Shown here: in pieces, positions 43,184 through 55,856 of the stretch | How positions within the stretch are numbered: the first letter of the stretch is position 1 | Layout: every line of letters starts with the position of its first letter | Assembly (NCBI GenBank): GCA_964599235.1 | Contig: CAZRDX010000007.1 | Span: forward strand, 62,001 to 126,000 | Origin: DRPN01 sp964599235 | GTDB lineage: Bacteria; Bacteroidota; Bacteroidia; Bacteroidales; VadinHA17 | Reading direction: 5' to 3' | DNA length: 64,000 bases | The notes under the pieces: model-generated | Seen by the model: the letters and a program-made list of their open reading frames with translations, nothing else | Database searches by the model: none | Told to the model about the DNA's origin: nothing | Position numbers and translations under genes: made by a program

Positions 43184-44689
43184 ATGATAAGGAAGAGAAG
43201 GGTCCTGCCGGGTGCCGCCGTGGCAGTCATGTTGTGGCTGAGCGCCTGCGGCAATCTGGATGTAGACCCGCACCTGCCGGGTCCGGGCGATGTGCTGGAC
43301 ACCCCCGATGAGCTGATGGAGGCTTCGGCCACCCTTTACCGCGACTGGTTCAATGCGGCCCACGCCGTGAAAGGGCCCTACCTGATGCTGGCCACCGCAG
43401 CCGACCGCCTCACCACCACCGAGGATCTGGCCGCTGCCCGCGACATGGCACTCGAACCGCGTCAGCCTTTCAACAACGACAGCGACTATCCTTACATGTA
43501 TGTCACGGAAGACTTCTGGCGTACCAGCTACCAGGTGGTGCTGCTGGCCAACGACATCCTCCGGGCCATGGAGGACAAGGAAAAGATCTACTACGAACAG
43601 CAAGATGTCAAGCCGATGCTGACGGCTTGGGCCTATTTCATCCGGGGTATCGGCTACGGCTACCTGGGTCTGTTGTTTGACCAGGCCAACATCGTGGATG
43701 TGCATTCACCTTTGCCGGTGCTGGAGTTCTCCGACTACCGCAAGGTGGTAGCCTTTGCCGAGCGTTCGCTTGATACGGCCATCGTGGTGGCCGGCAGCCA
43801 CTCTTTCGAACTGCCGGCCTCTTTCCTCAACGGTGTGACGATGGATGCCGGAGGGCTGGCCGCTCTGGCTGCTTCGTACGAGGCTCGTCTACTGGCTTCC
43901 TGGCCCCGCAACGGTGCCGACATGCAGTTCGTCAACTGGCAGAAAATACTGCAGCGCTCACAGGAAGGCGTCACCACCGGCTTTTACCCCGTCACCGACA
44001 ACGACATATGGCGCGACGAAGCACGACAGTACCTCATCTCCCCCAGGTGGGGTGGTCTTGACCTGCGGGTGATCCATCTGCTGGATGATCGTTTTCCGGC
44101 CCACTGGCCCGCCGACAACAGTTCATGGGAAACACCGGATGGCACCGCCCCCGACAGCAGCTATCTCCGGAGCAACGATGCACGTGCCGTCACCGACATC
44201 GAATGGCTGGCCGAAGATCATGTGGGCACACCTTATTACCTCAATACCTTCTACCGGTTGAAGCGGTATGACGAATGGGCCCCGGATGCTTCCGGGCCGG
44301 TACCCGAACTCACCGTAACCGAGAACCTCCTGTTGCAGGCCGAAGCCCTCGTACATACCGGCCGGTCCGCCGAAGCGGTGGCACTCCTGAACAACGGCAC
44401 CAGGGTTTCCCGTGGCCACCTGCCACCCTTGAACAGCGAGGCTGCCGAGAAAGAGGTGCTGGACGCCATCTTTTACGAAAGGGAGATGGAACTCACCGCC
44501 ACAGGACTGGGCCTCTCCTTCTTCGATATGCGCCGCCGTGACCTTCTGCAAAAAGGCACACCGCTCCATCTGCCGGTCCCCGGAAAAGAGCTGGAGATCA
44601 TGGGGCTTCCCGTTTATACATATGGAGGTGTGGACAACGCCGACGGTCTAAATACCTCGGCAGGAGGATGGGAAGAGCCTGAACAATAA
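43184..44689 (+). CDS. Orphan SusD/RagB-family lipoprotein
   Basis: 501 residues from the ATG at 43184. The lipoprotein signal is RKRRVLPGAAVAVMLWLSAC with lipobox LSAC. SusD-like helical (TPR) features are seen: AWAYFIRGIGYGYLGLLFDQANIV early, LTVTENLLLQAEALVHTGRSAEAVALLN in the C-terminal half and AIFYEREMELTATGLGLSFFDMRRRD, the usual SusD ending. There is no SusC/TonB receptor next to it; the nearest one is at 57685. SusD proteins bind glycans at the cell surface on top of a SusC barrel, so this copy either works with a distant barrel or has another role. Confidence 0.88.
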   Translation: MIRKRRVLPGAAVAVMLWLSACGNLDVDPHLPGPGDVLDTPDELMEASATLYRDWFNAAHAVKGPYLMLATAADRLTTTEDLAAARDMALEPRQPFNNDSDYPYMYVTEDFWRTSYQVVLLANDILRAMEDKEKIYYEQQDVKPMLTAWAYFIRGIGYGYLGLLFDQANIVDVHSPLPVLEFSDYRKVVAFAERSLDTAIVVAGSHSFELPASFLNGVTMDAGGLAALAASYEARLLASWPRNGADMQFVNWQKILQRSQEGVTTGFYPVTDNDIWRDEARQYLISPRWGGLDLRVIHLLDDRFPAHWPADNSSWETPDGTAPDSSYLRSNDARAVTDIEWLAEDHVGTPYYLNTFYRLKRYDEWAPDASGPVPELTVTENLLLQAEALVHTGRSAEAVALLNNGTRVSRGHLPPLNSEAAEKEVLDAIFYEREMELTATGLGLSFFDMRRRDLLQKGTPLHLPVPGKELEIMGLPVYTYGGVDNADGLNTSAGGWEEPEQ

Positions 44690-44785
44690 CATCCGGGAGA
44701 ATCCCCCTGGGGTGCTCTGCTAGGAACGCATCGCGGACCTTCCATATCCCAAAAGTAATTCATACCAATCAGGTATATTTCTTTG

Positions 44786-45640
44786 TCAGAATTTCACAAA
44801 GAGGTGGTCATCGACAGGAACATTGAACTCCACTTTGCTGAGTTCGAGTGTGCTCCGCGTGGATTCTCCACCTCCGTTTGGGGGGCCTCCGGCGGGACGG
44901 CCAGCACCTCCGCGGCCGCCCCCCATGCCGCCCCGCATACCGGCACCACCTCCTTTACCGCCACCCGGACGCTGGCCATAACCTCCTCCGTAGCCTCCAC
45001 CGGCACCCTCGATCTGGGTACGCCGTAAAAAGGCGACCTTCACCCCTTCCACATCGCGGTAATCCCCATAATCCACCTTCCGGGTGATCTTCCGGCCGTT
45101 GATCTCCTGACGTGAGATCTCACGGTACAGGAGATGATCCTTCACACCGATGAAATACTCCCGCTCCTCCACATCCGGGATCTCCATTTTAAGACGGTAG
45201 ACTTCCCTTTTGCCATTCAGGGTCTTGAGTTCCTTTGTTCCCTCGTAGTGTATATAAGGAATGAGGTTGCGCCATTGTGCCAGGGAACCTGCCAGGTCGG
45301 CCCGTTCCCTGAGCATTTCCACGAGCCGTGCGGGCATCTCCCTTTTCTCACCCGAACGGGGTGAGATCATCCATCCATGCCTGCCGTCCCACACCTGGAT
45401 CAGCCTATTGCCTCTCATTTCCGACTCATATCTGACCTTCTCACCTTTTTTCCAGATGGTAAAAGGAAACGTTGATTTTCCACGAACCAACCCGCCGGTA
45501 ATCTTCATGGTTCCCACACCCTTCAGCCTGTCCAGGCCCATCGTATGTACCGTGGCCTCCAGGATCTTTTCAGGTTCCTGGGCCATCACCGCTCCGCCGG
45601 CCAACAGCGAAAGCCATAACAAGTTTCTGATCATTCTCAT
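44786..45640 (-). CDS. Periplasmic LolA-like outer-membrane-lipoprotein-sorting family protein with Gly-rich insert
   Basis: 284 residues. The start at 45640 (MRMIRNLLWLSLLAGGAVMAQ) gives a clean signal peptide. The mature part shows the LolA/LolB-like half-barrel pattern of alternating strands (LKGVGTMKITGGLVRGKSTFPFTIW, EKVRYESEMRGNRLIQVWDGRHGW, KREVYRLKMEIPDVEEREYFIGVKDHLL). Near the C-terminus about 48 residues are almost all Gly, Arg, Pro and Ala (AGGGYGGGYGQRPGGGKGG ... GGRGGAGRP), before the last strand (LELSKVEFNVPVDDHLFVKF). It is divergent from the TPR gene at 45765. Probably a lipid or lipoprotein carrier fold; the partner is unknown. Confidence 0.8.
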   Translation of the reverse strand: MRMIRNLLWLSLLAGGAVMAQEPEKILEATVHTMGLDRLKGVGTMKITGGLVRGKSTFPFTIWKKGEKVRYESEMRGNRLIQVWDGRHGWMISPRSGEKREMPARLVEMLRERADLAGSLAQWRNLIPYIHYEGTKELKTLNGKREVYRLKMEIPDVEEREYFIGVKDHLLYREISRQEINGRKITRKVDYGDYRDVEGVKVAFLRRTQIEGAGGGYGGGYGQRPGGGKGGGAGMRGGMGGGRGGAGRPAGGPPNGGGESTRSTLELSKVEFNVPVDDHLFVKF

Positions 45641-45764
45641 ACTTTTCTTCTTTATAGTTTTTATTTTGGACAACCTCGCTTCGGGTTCTATTCCCGACTG
45701 ACAAAAAGGCAAGCTGGGATCGTGGAACGATATTTGCCTTTTACCGGTGGTAAATGTTTTTGTC

Positions 45765-48002
45765 ATGACCTTACAGGCGCTCAACGAACGATACCGGGCC
45801 ATCAACCGGCTGGTCGCTTCCCGGAGGCTGAAAAAAGCCCTGGAAGATCTGGCGGACCTGATCACCATCACCCGGGAGGGCACTTTCCGTGCCTCGCTGG
45901 ACAACCTCAGCACCACCTACGAGAACATGCTGCGGTATACTTTGGAAGGTGTCGAGGATCCGGAACGGGAGAAGATCTACGATCATCTCCGTCGTTCGAT
46001 CGTCGAGCTCAACACCCGTTTGCGCGGGAAGGTGATGGAAGAAGATCCTCTTTTGCAGACATCCGTACTCAAGCGCGACATGGCCGTACGTCAGCAACTC
46101 AGCGGCAAAGAGTTCATCTCCACCCTTGATGACCTGTATTTTCGCAGCGACCTGGAGCAACTGATGAAAAAGCACTACGGCGTGAGCACGCCTCCTCTCT
46201 CCGAGACCAGGGCACGGCACGAGACCATCCGCAACATCTTCAACTTCTTCTGGCTCAGCGACACCTACAACGACGCGGCCTCGGATCTGGCAGCACTCAC
46301 CCTTGACCATGCCCGTTTCGCATGGCACGAACGTGCCCTTTTCGTCACGGCCATCACCCTCTCCCTGTTGAGATATTTCGATCCCCAAAAATTCGTCCTC
46401 CTTCATCGCTACTGGCTGGACAACGAGACCGAAGTGAAAGAGCGCAGCCTCACGGGACTCATCCTGGCCTTTTACATCTACGACGACATCATCCCCCTCT
46501 TCCCGGAAACCGACGGTATCCTGCAGGGACTCAGCGAACAGAAAGGCATCCTCAGCGATCTGGAAGCCATTACCCTCCAGATCATCCGTTCCAAAGAGAC
46601 CGAACAGATCTCCCGCAAGCTCAAGGAAGAGATCATTCCCGAGATCACCAAAATGGGACCTGATCTGAGGGAAAAACTGAAACTGGACGACCTTATCCCG
46701 AAAGATTTCCTGGAGGACAAGAACCCCGACTGGTCGAAAGTGTTCAAGAGCTCTGAAAGCTTGTATGAAAAAATGGAGGAATTCTCCAGGATGCAGATGG
46801 AGGGAGCGGATGTCTTCATGTCGGCTTTCGCCCATCTGAAGAACTTCCCTTTTTTCGAGGAGTTCATGAACTGGTTCGTCCCTTTTTATCCCGATCATCC
46901 GGTGATCGAGGAGGTACTGGGGAACATGGAGGAGGGCACCGACAAGGGTACGCTCCTGGAAGGTCTGTACCGCACGCCATTCATCTGCAATTCGGACAAG
47001 TATTCTTTCTGCCTCAACCTGCGGATCATGCCTTCCGCTCAGCGGACGTTGCTGGTGCAACTCTTCAATGCCGAGCTGGAGGGTCTGCGGGAAACGGATG
47101 AAGAAGAGAAGCTCCTGCATCCCGGCAACCGTTCCCGTGTGATCTACACGCAGTACATCCAGGATCTATACCGTTTCTTCAAGCTTCATCCCATGCGGAA
47201 AGAGTTCGAGGATCTTTTCTCCATGCCTCTTGACCTGTACCACAGTGCCTTTTTCGCACGACTGGCACCCGGGAAAGAACTGAGAGAACGCATTGCCGCC
47301 TGGTTTTTCGAACACGACCGGTATGAGGAAGCGCTGGATCTTTTCCAAAAACTTCACAGCGAAGGGGTCCGTCCCTCCTACGAACTGCTTGAGAAGATGG
47401 GCTATGCCGCCCAGAAACTGAAACGTTTCGAGGAGGCACTCCAATGGTACAAACAGGCGGAGATCCTGGAGAGTGACCGCACCTGGCTCATCAAAAAAAT
47501 CGCCTGGTGTTACCGCGCACTCAAACGTCCCGAGGAAGCACTGGAATATTACCGCAAGGCTGAAAAGGACGAACCGGACAATATGTACATCCAGGCATCC
47601 ATAGGCCATTGTTATCTGGATATGGAGCAATATGAGGAGGCCCTGAAATACTACTTCAAAGTTGCCTATCATCAGCCCGACAACATCCGCATCTGGAGGC
47701 CCATTGCCTGGTGCTATTTCGTCACAGGAAAACTGGAGGAAGCCGGAAAATATTACGACAAGATCCTTGAGAAGGAACCGTTGCATCACGATTTCCTCAA
47801 TGCGGGCCATGTGGCCTGGGCCCTGGGTAACCGGCGTGAGGCCATCCGTCTCTATCAGCAGGCTTACAAAAAAGGCGGAGGTGATTTCAGGAAGTTCCTG
47901 AAGATCTTCGAAGCCGACCGTCCCTGGCTGCTCAGGAACGGCATCGACCCCCAGGAGATCCCCCTCCTTCTCGATTACCTCGACTATACCCTGCCTCAAT
48001 AA
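45765..48002 (+). CDS. Large TPR-repeat protein of unknown function
   Basis: 745 residues from the ATG at 45765 (MTLQALNERYRAIN). No signal peptide and no membrane helix. The first ~500 residues are helical without a recognised domain. From about residue 505 there are at least five TPR units (YEEALDLFQKLHSEGVRPSYELLEKMGYAAQKL, RFEEALQWYKQAEILE, RPEEALEYYRKAEKDEPDNMYIQASIGHCYLDME, YEEALKYYFKVAYHQPDNIRI, KLEEAGKYYDKILEKEP). Such proteins scaffold complexes. It is conserved-looking but unnamed; the role is unknown. It ends at a bidirectional terminator facing secA. Confidence 0.85.
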   Translation: MTLQALNERYRAINRLVASRRLKKALEDLADLITITREGTFRASLDNLSTTYENMLRYTLEGVEDPEREKIYDHLRRSIVELNTRLRGKVMEEDPLLQTSVLKRDMAVRQQLSGKEFISTLDDLYFRSDLEQLMKKHYGVSTPPLSETRARHETIRNIFNFFWLSDTYNDAASDLAALTLDHARFAWHERALFVTAITLSLLRYFDPQKFVLLHRYWLDNETEVKERSLTGLILAFYIYDDIIPLFPETDGILQGLSEQKGILSDLEAITLQIIRSKETEQISRKLKEEIIPEITKMGPDLREKLKLDDLIPKDFLEDKNPDWSKVFKSSESLYEKMEEFSRMQMEGADVFMSAFAHLKNFPFFEEFMNWFVPFYPDHPVIEEVLGNMEEGTDKGTLLEGLYRTPFICNSDKYSFCLNLRIMPSAQRTLLVQLFNAELEGLRETDEEEKLLHPGNRSRVIYTQYIQDLYRFFKLHPMRKEFEDLFSMPLDLYHSAFFARLAPGKELRERIAAWFFEHDRYEEALDLFQKLHSEGVRPSYELLEKMGYAAQKLKRFEEALQWYKQAEILESDRTWLIKKIAWCYRALKRPEEALEYYRKAEKDEPDNMYIQASIGHCYLDMEQYEEALKYYFKVAYHQPDNIRIWRPIAWCYFVTGKLEEAGKYYDKILEKEPLHHDFLNAGHVAWALGNRREAIRLYQQAYKKGGGDFRKFLKIFEADRPWLLRNGIDPQEIPLLLDYLDYTLPQ

Positions 48003-48043
48003 ACAGAAAGCCTTTGGGTTGCCTGTGGCAGGGTCTACAAAAA

Positions 48044-48069
48044 AAAAAGCGCCGTCAGAGGCGCTTTTT
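48044..48069. terminator. Bidirectional terminator between the TPR gene and secA
   Basis: AAAAAGCGCC / GGCGCTTTTT, a 10-bp stem with a 6-nt loop, poly-A on one side and poly-T on the other. Confidence 0.88.
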
Positions 48070-48090
48070 CTTTTATGTCTGGATCCCGGC

Positions 48091-51438
<3,348 letters not shown>

Positions 51439-51472
51439 GACATTCTCTCCTTTCCTGTAAAAAAGTAAAATA

Positions 51473-51480
51473 CAAAGATA
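51473..51480 (-). promoter_or_regulatory. Candidate -7 element (TATCTTTG) of secA
   Basis: It matches TAnnTTTG on the minus strand 34 nt before the secA ATG, leaving room for the AAGGAG ribosome-binding site. No TTTG -33 box at 19-21 nt. Confidence 0.45.
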
Positions 51481-51598
51481 ACTTTTTCCACTGACAATGT
51501 TGTACAACAGGTTCCGTTCATCTTACATTTTCTTCCATACTACCAGGTCATCAACCGTGAAGAGAAAACGAAAAATAGGGTAACCTACCTGCAATTTG

Positions 51599-51606
51599 TA
51601 TATTTG
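51599..51606 (+). promoter_or_regulatory. Candidate -7 element (TATATTTG) of the T9SS propeller gene
   Basis: It matches TAnnTTTG 43 nt before the ATG at 51650, in the region shared with the divergent secA promoter. No -33 TTTG at the expected spacing. Confidence 0.45.
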
Positions 51607-51649
51607 CATAAGATAAGTGTTGCATATCTCATACCAATCCGTACATCGC

Positions 51650-54600
51650 ATGAAAAAAATTTTCCTGTTCTTTTTTCTGTTCCTGCTGGTCATTCAGGCA
51701 GCAAAGAGTCAACCGTGGATGCGCTATATAAAGGCTCCTGGGGGGGAGCTCACTTCCTATGAGGAATATCTTCTGGAGAGGAATGCTTTTGAGAAATTTC
51801 GTTCTGAACTCAAGTCCTATGCTCCGGACGAAGAGGATGAAGAAGGGGAGAATGAATCGGAAGAGCTTTTCCGGCGCTGGGAATGGCTGATCACGCCGCG
51901 TTTCTCGACAGACGGTGAGGTTCCCTCACATATTCTTTGGGAAGAGATCCAGAACAAGATCAAGAGTGTGACGATCAAGGAGGTGTATGGTGACTGGCGT
52001 TCGCTGGGGCCGGAGGCACCGCCTACCCGCATGGGCAGCAACCAGCGCATCGGCACCGGACGAATCGACTGCATCGCTTTTCATCCTTCCGACAGCAACA
52101 CTTTTTGGGTGGGAGCTCCTTCGGGAGGCATCTGGAAGACTACGGACGGCGGGAAACACTGGCGTCCGATGGGGGATGACCTGGCCTGTATCGGCGTGGC
52201 CGATATCGCTCTTTACCCGGGACGCCCTGACACTCTTTTCATCGCCACCGGCGACCGGGACTCCAAAGAGGTCTATTCCGTGGGAGTACTGCGTTCCTAC
52301 GACGGAGGAGAACACTGGCAGACCACCGGACTGAGCTTCCGGGAGGACGAAGGGATCGTTGTCAACCGTCTTTTGATTCGTCCCGACCGACCCGATACCA
52401 TGATCGCTGCCACCAGCGACGGGATCTATTTCATGACCGGCCTGGGCCTGAATGCCGTGAAGGTTGCCTCCGGCCATTTCAAGGACATAGAGTTCATGCC
52501 CGGCAACCCCGACATCGTATACGCTGCCACATATGGTTACGGTAAGGCGGCCATCTACCGTTCGACGGACGGCGGCCTCACCTGGCAAACCTCTTCCACG
52601 GGGATAGATACTACCAAACTACAGCGTATCGAGCTGGCTGTCTCCCCGGCACGACGGGATGCTGTTTATGCGGTTGCGGCCGCCAAAGAAAAAAGCGGTC
52701 TGGAAGGGGTATACGTCTCCTTCAACCGAGGTGGATCCTGGACACGGGTGCTCAGTGGCTCGACCAAGAACCTGCTGGGCAACTCTCCCTCCGGCTCGGG
52801 CGACGACGGCCAAGGCTGGTATGACCTCGCCCTGACCATCGATCCTCATAACGCCAACATTATCTACGTGGGTGGCATCAATATCTGGAAAAGCTCCAAC
52901 GGAGGAGGAAGCTGGACCCTCATGACATGGGGGTACCCCGAATACCTGACGGTCAATGCTGCCTACATACATGTCGACCAGCACATCCTGAAGTTCCAGC
53001 CGGGCACAGGCCATCTTTTTGCCGGAAACGACGGAGGGCTGTACCGCAGCAGGGACGGAGCCGGCACCTTCGAGAATCTGAGCGAAGGGCTCCAAACGCT
53101 CCAGATTTACCGCATCGGCTCCTCAGCCACCCGACGGGAGATGGTCCTGATGGGCAGTCAGGACAACAGCACCATTCTTTGGAAGGACACCACCTGGAAC
53201 GTGGTGATCGGCGGCGATGGCATGGAATGTATCATCGACCCGGAAGATACGCTGGTGATGTATGCCTCGTCGCAATATGGCAACATCAAACGTTCCACGA
53301 ACGGAGGCACCTCGTTTGCCTCCATCAAACCCCAGGATGCCGACGGCGGATGGGTCACCCCTTATATACTTGATCCCGGCAACAACCAGGTTTTGTATGC
53401 CGGATACAAAGAGATCTACAAGAGCACTTCGCGGGGCACCTCGTGGGAAAAGCTCACCGACAACCTGTCTTCGGGACGTCATTTTACCTTCATCCGTATT
53501 TCTCCGCTAAACCCCAGGGTAATGTATGCGGCGGCAGACAAGAGCCTCTGGCGTTCAGAGGACGGTGGCCGTACCTGGCGCGGCATCACTGTCGGGCTGC
53601 CCTCCACGCAAAAAATCACCGATCTGACCATCCATACCTACGACCCTTACCGTATCTGGGTCAGTATCAGCGGTTTTGAAAGAGGAAACAAGGTTTTTTT
53701 CTCCTCTAACGGCGGAGAATCCTGGGAAAACTATTCCGACGGCCTGCCCAATTTGCCGGTCAACTGCCTGTTGTTCCAGGAAGGTTCCAACTCGATGGTC
53801 TATGCCGGCACCGACCTGGGAGTCTATGTACGCGATCGTTCCATGGACAGTTGGCTGAACTTCAGCAGGAATCTGCCGAATGTTATCGTGAACGAACTGG
53901 AGATCTTCTACCCTGACAGTGTGATCCGGGCAGGCACGTACGGTCGGGGATTGTGGGAAAGCTCCCTCTTTGTGCCCGACAGTCAGGCTCTGTATGCCGA
54001 GTTCACCTCCGACAAGATCCAAACCTGTGTAGGCGGCGAAGTCACTTTTTACGACCGTTACCCCGGCGAAAAGGACAGTGTTCACTGGTATTTCCTCCCC
54101 GACGGCACCCCGGAGGAGATGACCGGCCACGACACGGTGGTGGTCACCTTCGATAACAGCGGCAGCAAGGATGTTGCGCTCGTGGTCTACCGGAACGGAC
54201 TATCCGACAGCATCTACCGGCAGAAGTACATCACCGTGACCGATACGATGGCCCTCATCGTCAACCGCAATTACAAGGATTACTACTGGCACGGCAACGA
54301 GCTGGTGCTCGAAGCCAGTGGAGCCGATCATTATCTCTGGGTGAACAGCCACGGCGACACCGTGCACAATCCCACCATGAGTGCCTACCCTGACAACGAC
54401 ATCGCTTATACTTTATATGCAGATCAGGGCATCTGCCACGACACGGTCAGGATCAAAGTGAGAGTCTATCCCAATGACAACCTACGTTACGCCTCCGAAC
54501 TGGAGCTGGGCGAAAACGGGCCTTTCATCAACTATGAAACGACAGTAGAGCCGGGTGAGCCTGCCCCCCCCCCGGGGGCGTGCAACACCGATTCCACGTG

Positions 54601-55210
54601 GTGCGATGAGTTCGGCACCGGTGAGGACTACCTGGCCCATTCGGTATGGTTCCGTTTCACCGCTCCTTCCACCGGCACGGTCTCGATCGATACAAAAGGT
54701 TTTGACAATCAGATCGCAGTATATGATTCGCCTTCTCCTGACAGTCTTCTTGCCGGCCACTATCATCTGCTGGCTGCCAACGACGACTATCATGATGCTG
54801 CCGAACATTATGCGGCGGCGCTGGAGGAAGTCACCGGCCTGGAGCCGGGCAAGACTTACTGGCTGCAGGTAGACGGCAGCGGCGGCAACCTTGAAGGCAC
54901 TTTCTATATCTACTTTTACAACGGTCCGCTGAGTGTCCCCTCACCCTTAACCAACGGAGAAAACGGACTGTTCCGCGTCTATCCCAACCCCACCGACGGG
55001 AACTATTCGCTTTCTTTCAACCGGGATCATCCCGGTGGCATCCTGAAGATCTACTCTCTGAACGGCAAGCTGGTACAACAAACGACCGTACCTCCGCAGC
55101 AGGCCGGCAACATTTTCACTCCCGCCCTTGCACTTCCCGAGGCAGGACTTTATATCCTGATGCTCACAGGGGACGGACACGTACACACTTGCCGCGTCAT
55201 GGTACGATGA
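51650..55210 (+). CDS. Large secreted sortilin/BNR-propeller protein with T9SS type A sorting domain
   Basis: 1186 residues. The start ATG 51650 gives signal peptide KKIFLFFFLFLLVIQAAKSQ; an earlier TTG frame start is rejected. Residues ~110-760 are BNR/sortilin-type propeller repeats (GGIWKTTDGGKHWRPM, AIYRSTDGGLTWQTS, SLWRSEDGGRTWRGI, VFFSSNGGESWENYSDGLP). A PKD-like region (~780-860) and a beta-sandwich (~960-1090, HSVWFRFTAPSTGTVSIDT) follow. The last ~80 residues are the type A sorting domain (FRVYPNPTDGNYSL, LKIYSLNGKLV, LPEAGLYILMLTGDGHVHTCRVMV). It is secreted via T9SS. A C10 run at 54564-54573 sits at residues 971-974, before the sorting domain. Confidence 0.92.
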   Translation: MKKIFLFFFLFLLVIQAAKSQPWMRYIKAPGGELTSYEEYLLERNAFEKFRSELKSYAPDEEDEEGENESEELFRRWEWLITPRFSTDGEVPSHILWEEIQNKIKSVTIKEVYGDWRSLGPEAPPTRMGSNQRIGTGRIDCIAFHPSDSNTFWVGAPSGGIWKTTDGGKHWRPMGDDLACIGVADIALYPGRPDTLFIATGDRDSKEVYSVGVLRSYDGGEHWQTTGLSFREDEGIVVNRLLIRPDRPDTMIAATSDGIYFMTGLGLNAVKVASGHFKDIEFMPGNPDIVYAATYGYGKAAIYRSTDGGLTWQTSSTGIDTTKLQRIELAVSPARRDAVYAVAAAKEKSGLEGVYVSFNRGGSWTRVLSGSTKNLLGNSPSGSGDDGQGWYDLALTIDPHNANIIYVGGINIWKSSNGGGSWTLMTWGYPEYLTVNAAYIHVDQHILKFQPGTGHLFAGNDGGLYRSRDGAGTFENLSEGLQTLQIYRIGSSATRREMVLMGSQDNSTILWKDTTWNVVIGGDGMECIIDPEDTLVMYASSQYGNIKRSTNGGTSFASIKPQDADGGWVTPYILDPGNNQVLYAGYKEIYKSTSRGTSWEKLTDNLSSGRHFTFIRISPLNPRVMYAAADKSLWRSEDGGRTWRGITVGLPSTQKITDLTIHTYDPYRIWVSISGFERGNKVFFSSNGGESWENYSDGLPNLPVNCLLFQEGSNSMVYAGTDLGVYVRDRSMDSWLNFSRNLPNVIVNELEIFYPDSVIRAGTYGRGLWESSLFVPDSQALYAEFTSDKIQTCVGGEVTFYDRYPGEKDSVHWYFLPDGTPEEMTGHDTVVVTFDNSGSKDVALVVYRNGLSDSIYRQKYITVTDTMALIVNRNYKDYYWHGNELVLEASGADHYLWVNSHGDTVHNPTMSAYPDNDIAYTLYADQGICHDTVRIKVRVYPNDNLRYASELELGENGPFINYETTVEPGEPAPPPGACNTDSTWCDEFGTGEDYLAHSVWFRFTAPSTGTVSIDTKGFDNQIAVYDSPSPDSLLAGHYHLLAANDDYHDAAEHYAAALEEVTGLEPGKTYWLQVDGSGGNLEGTFYIYFYNGPLSVPSPLTNGENGLFRVYPNPTDGNYSLSFNRDHPGGILKIYSLNGKLVQQTTVPPQQAGNIFTPALALPEAGLYILMLTGDGHVHTCRVMVR
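54564..54573 (+). repeat. Homopolymeric C tract (10 C) inside the T9SS propeller gene
   Basis: Ten C followed by five G, encoding APPPGA in the intact frame. One extra C brings a stop within about 50 nt; one missing C gives a frame that ends at 54872. Either would remove the T9SS sorting domain. It is the longest single-base run of C or G noticed in the window. Confidence 0.9.
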
Positions 55211-55274
55211 AGGGCCCATCCTGGAACACGGACGTGCAACATTTGCCGGACTAAAACGTCCTTTAAGATGAACC

Positions 55275-55856
55275 ATGGGGCCAAAAGCGAAGAAGAACGT
55301 GGACGTACACCACCATCTGGTGGCACGATGCCGGCAGGGAGAACGCAAGGCCCAGTTCGAATTGTATGACCTGTACAGCAAGGCCATGTACAACACTGCG
55401 CTGCGGATCACAGGAACAGGACATGAAGCCGAAGAGGTGATGCAGGAAGCTTTCATCACAGCTTTTGAGAAGCTGCACCTCTTCAGGGGAGACGTTTCTT
55501 TCGGATCGTGGCTTCGCAGGATCGTCATCAACAAGGCACTTGATCATCTTCGGAAAAGAAAAGTACGGTGGGAGGAGTTGGACGAGAACATGACGGACGA
55601 AACCAGTGAAGAAAAATTCTCCGACCCTGACCGGGAAGAGAACCTGCAACCGTATGTGGAAAAGATCCGGAGTGCCATGGGCCGTCTGACTGAAGGATAC
55701 CGCACCATCCTCAGCCTGTACCTTTTTGAAGGATATGACCATGAAGAGATCGCGGGGATCCTGGGAATCAGTCATGTCACATCCAGGACCCAGTATCTTC
55801 GGGCCAAGAGAAAACTGAAGGAGCTGTTACACGAGCTGCGCGATGGACAGACTTGA
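55275..55856 (+). CDS. ECF-family RNA polymerase sigma factor
   Basis: 193 residues. Region 2 is RCRQGERKAQFELYDLYSKAMYNTALRITG ... EEVMQEAFITAFEKLHLFRGDVSFGSWLRRIVINKALDHLRKR; region 4 is LTEGYRTILSLYLFEGYDHEEIAGILGISHVTSRTQYLRAKRKLKELL. It lacks extra domains. It overlaps by 14 nt a single-pass membrane protein that is the likely anti-sigma factor, and starts 64 bp after the T9SS propeller gene, so it may be co-transcribed with it. It reads target promoters for envelope or surface functions; the targets are not visible. Confidence 0.95.
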   Translation: MGPKAKKNVDVHHHLVARCRQGERKAQFELYDLYSKAMYNTALRITGTGHEAEEVMQEAFITAFEKLHLFRGDVSFGSWLRRIVINKALDHLRKRKVRWEELDENMTDETSEEKFSDPDREENLQPYVEKIRSAMGRLTEGYRTILSLYLFEGYDHEEIAGILGISHVTSRTQYLRAKRKLKELLHELRDGQT

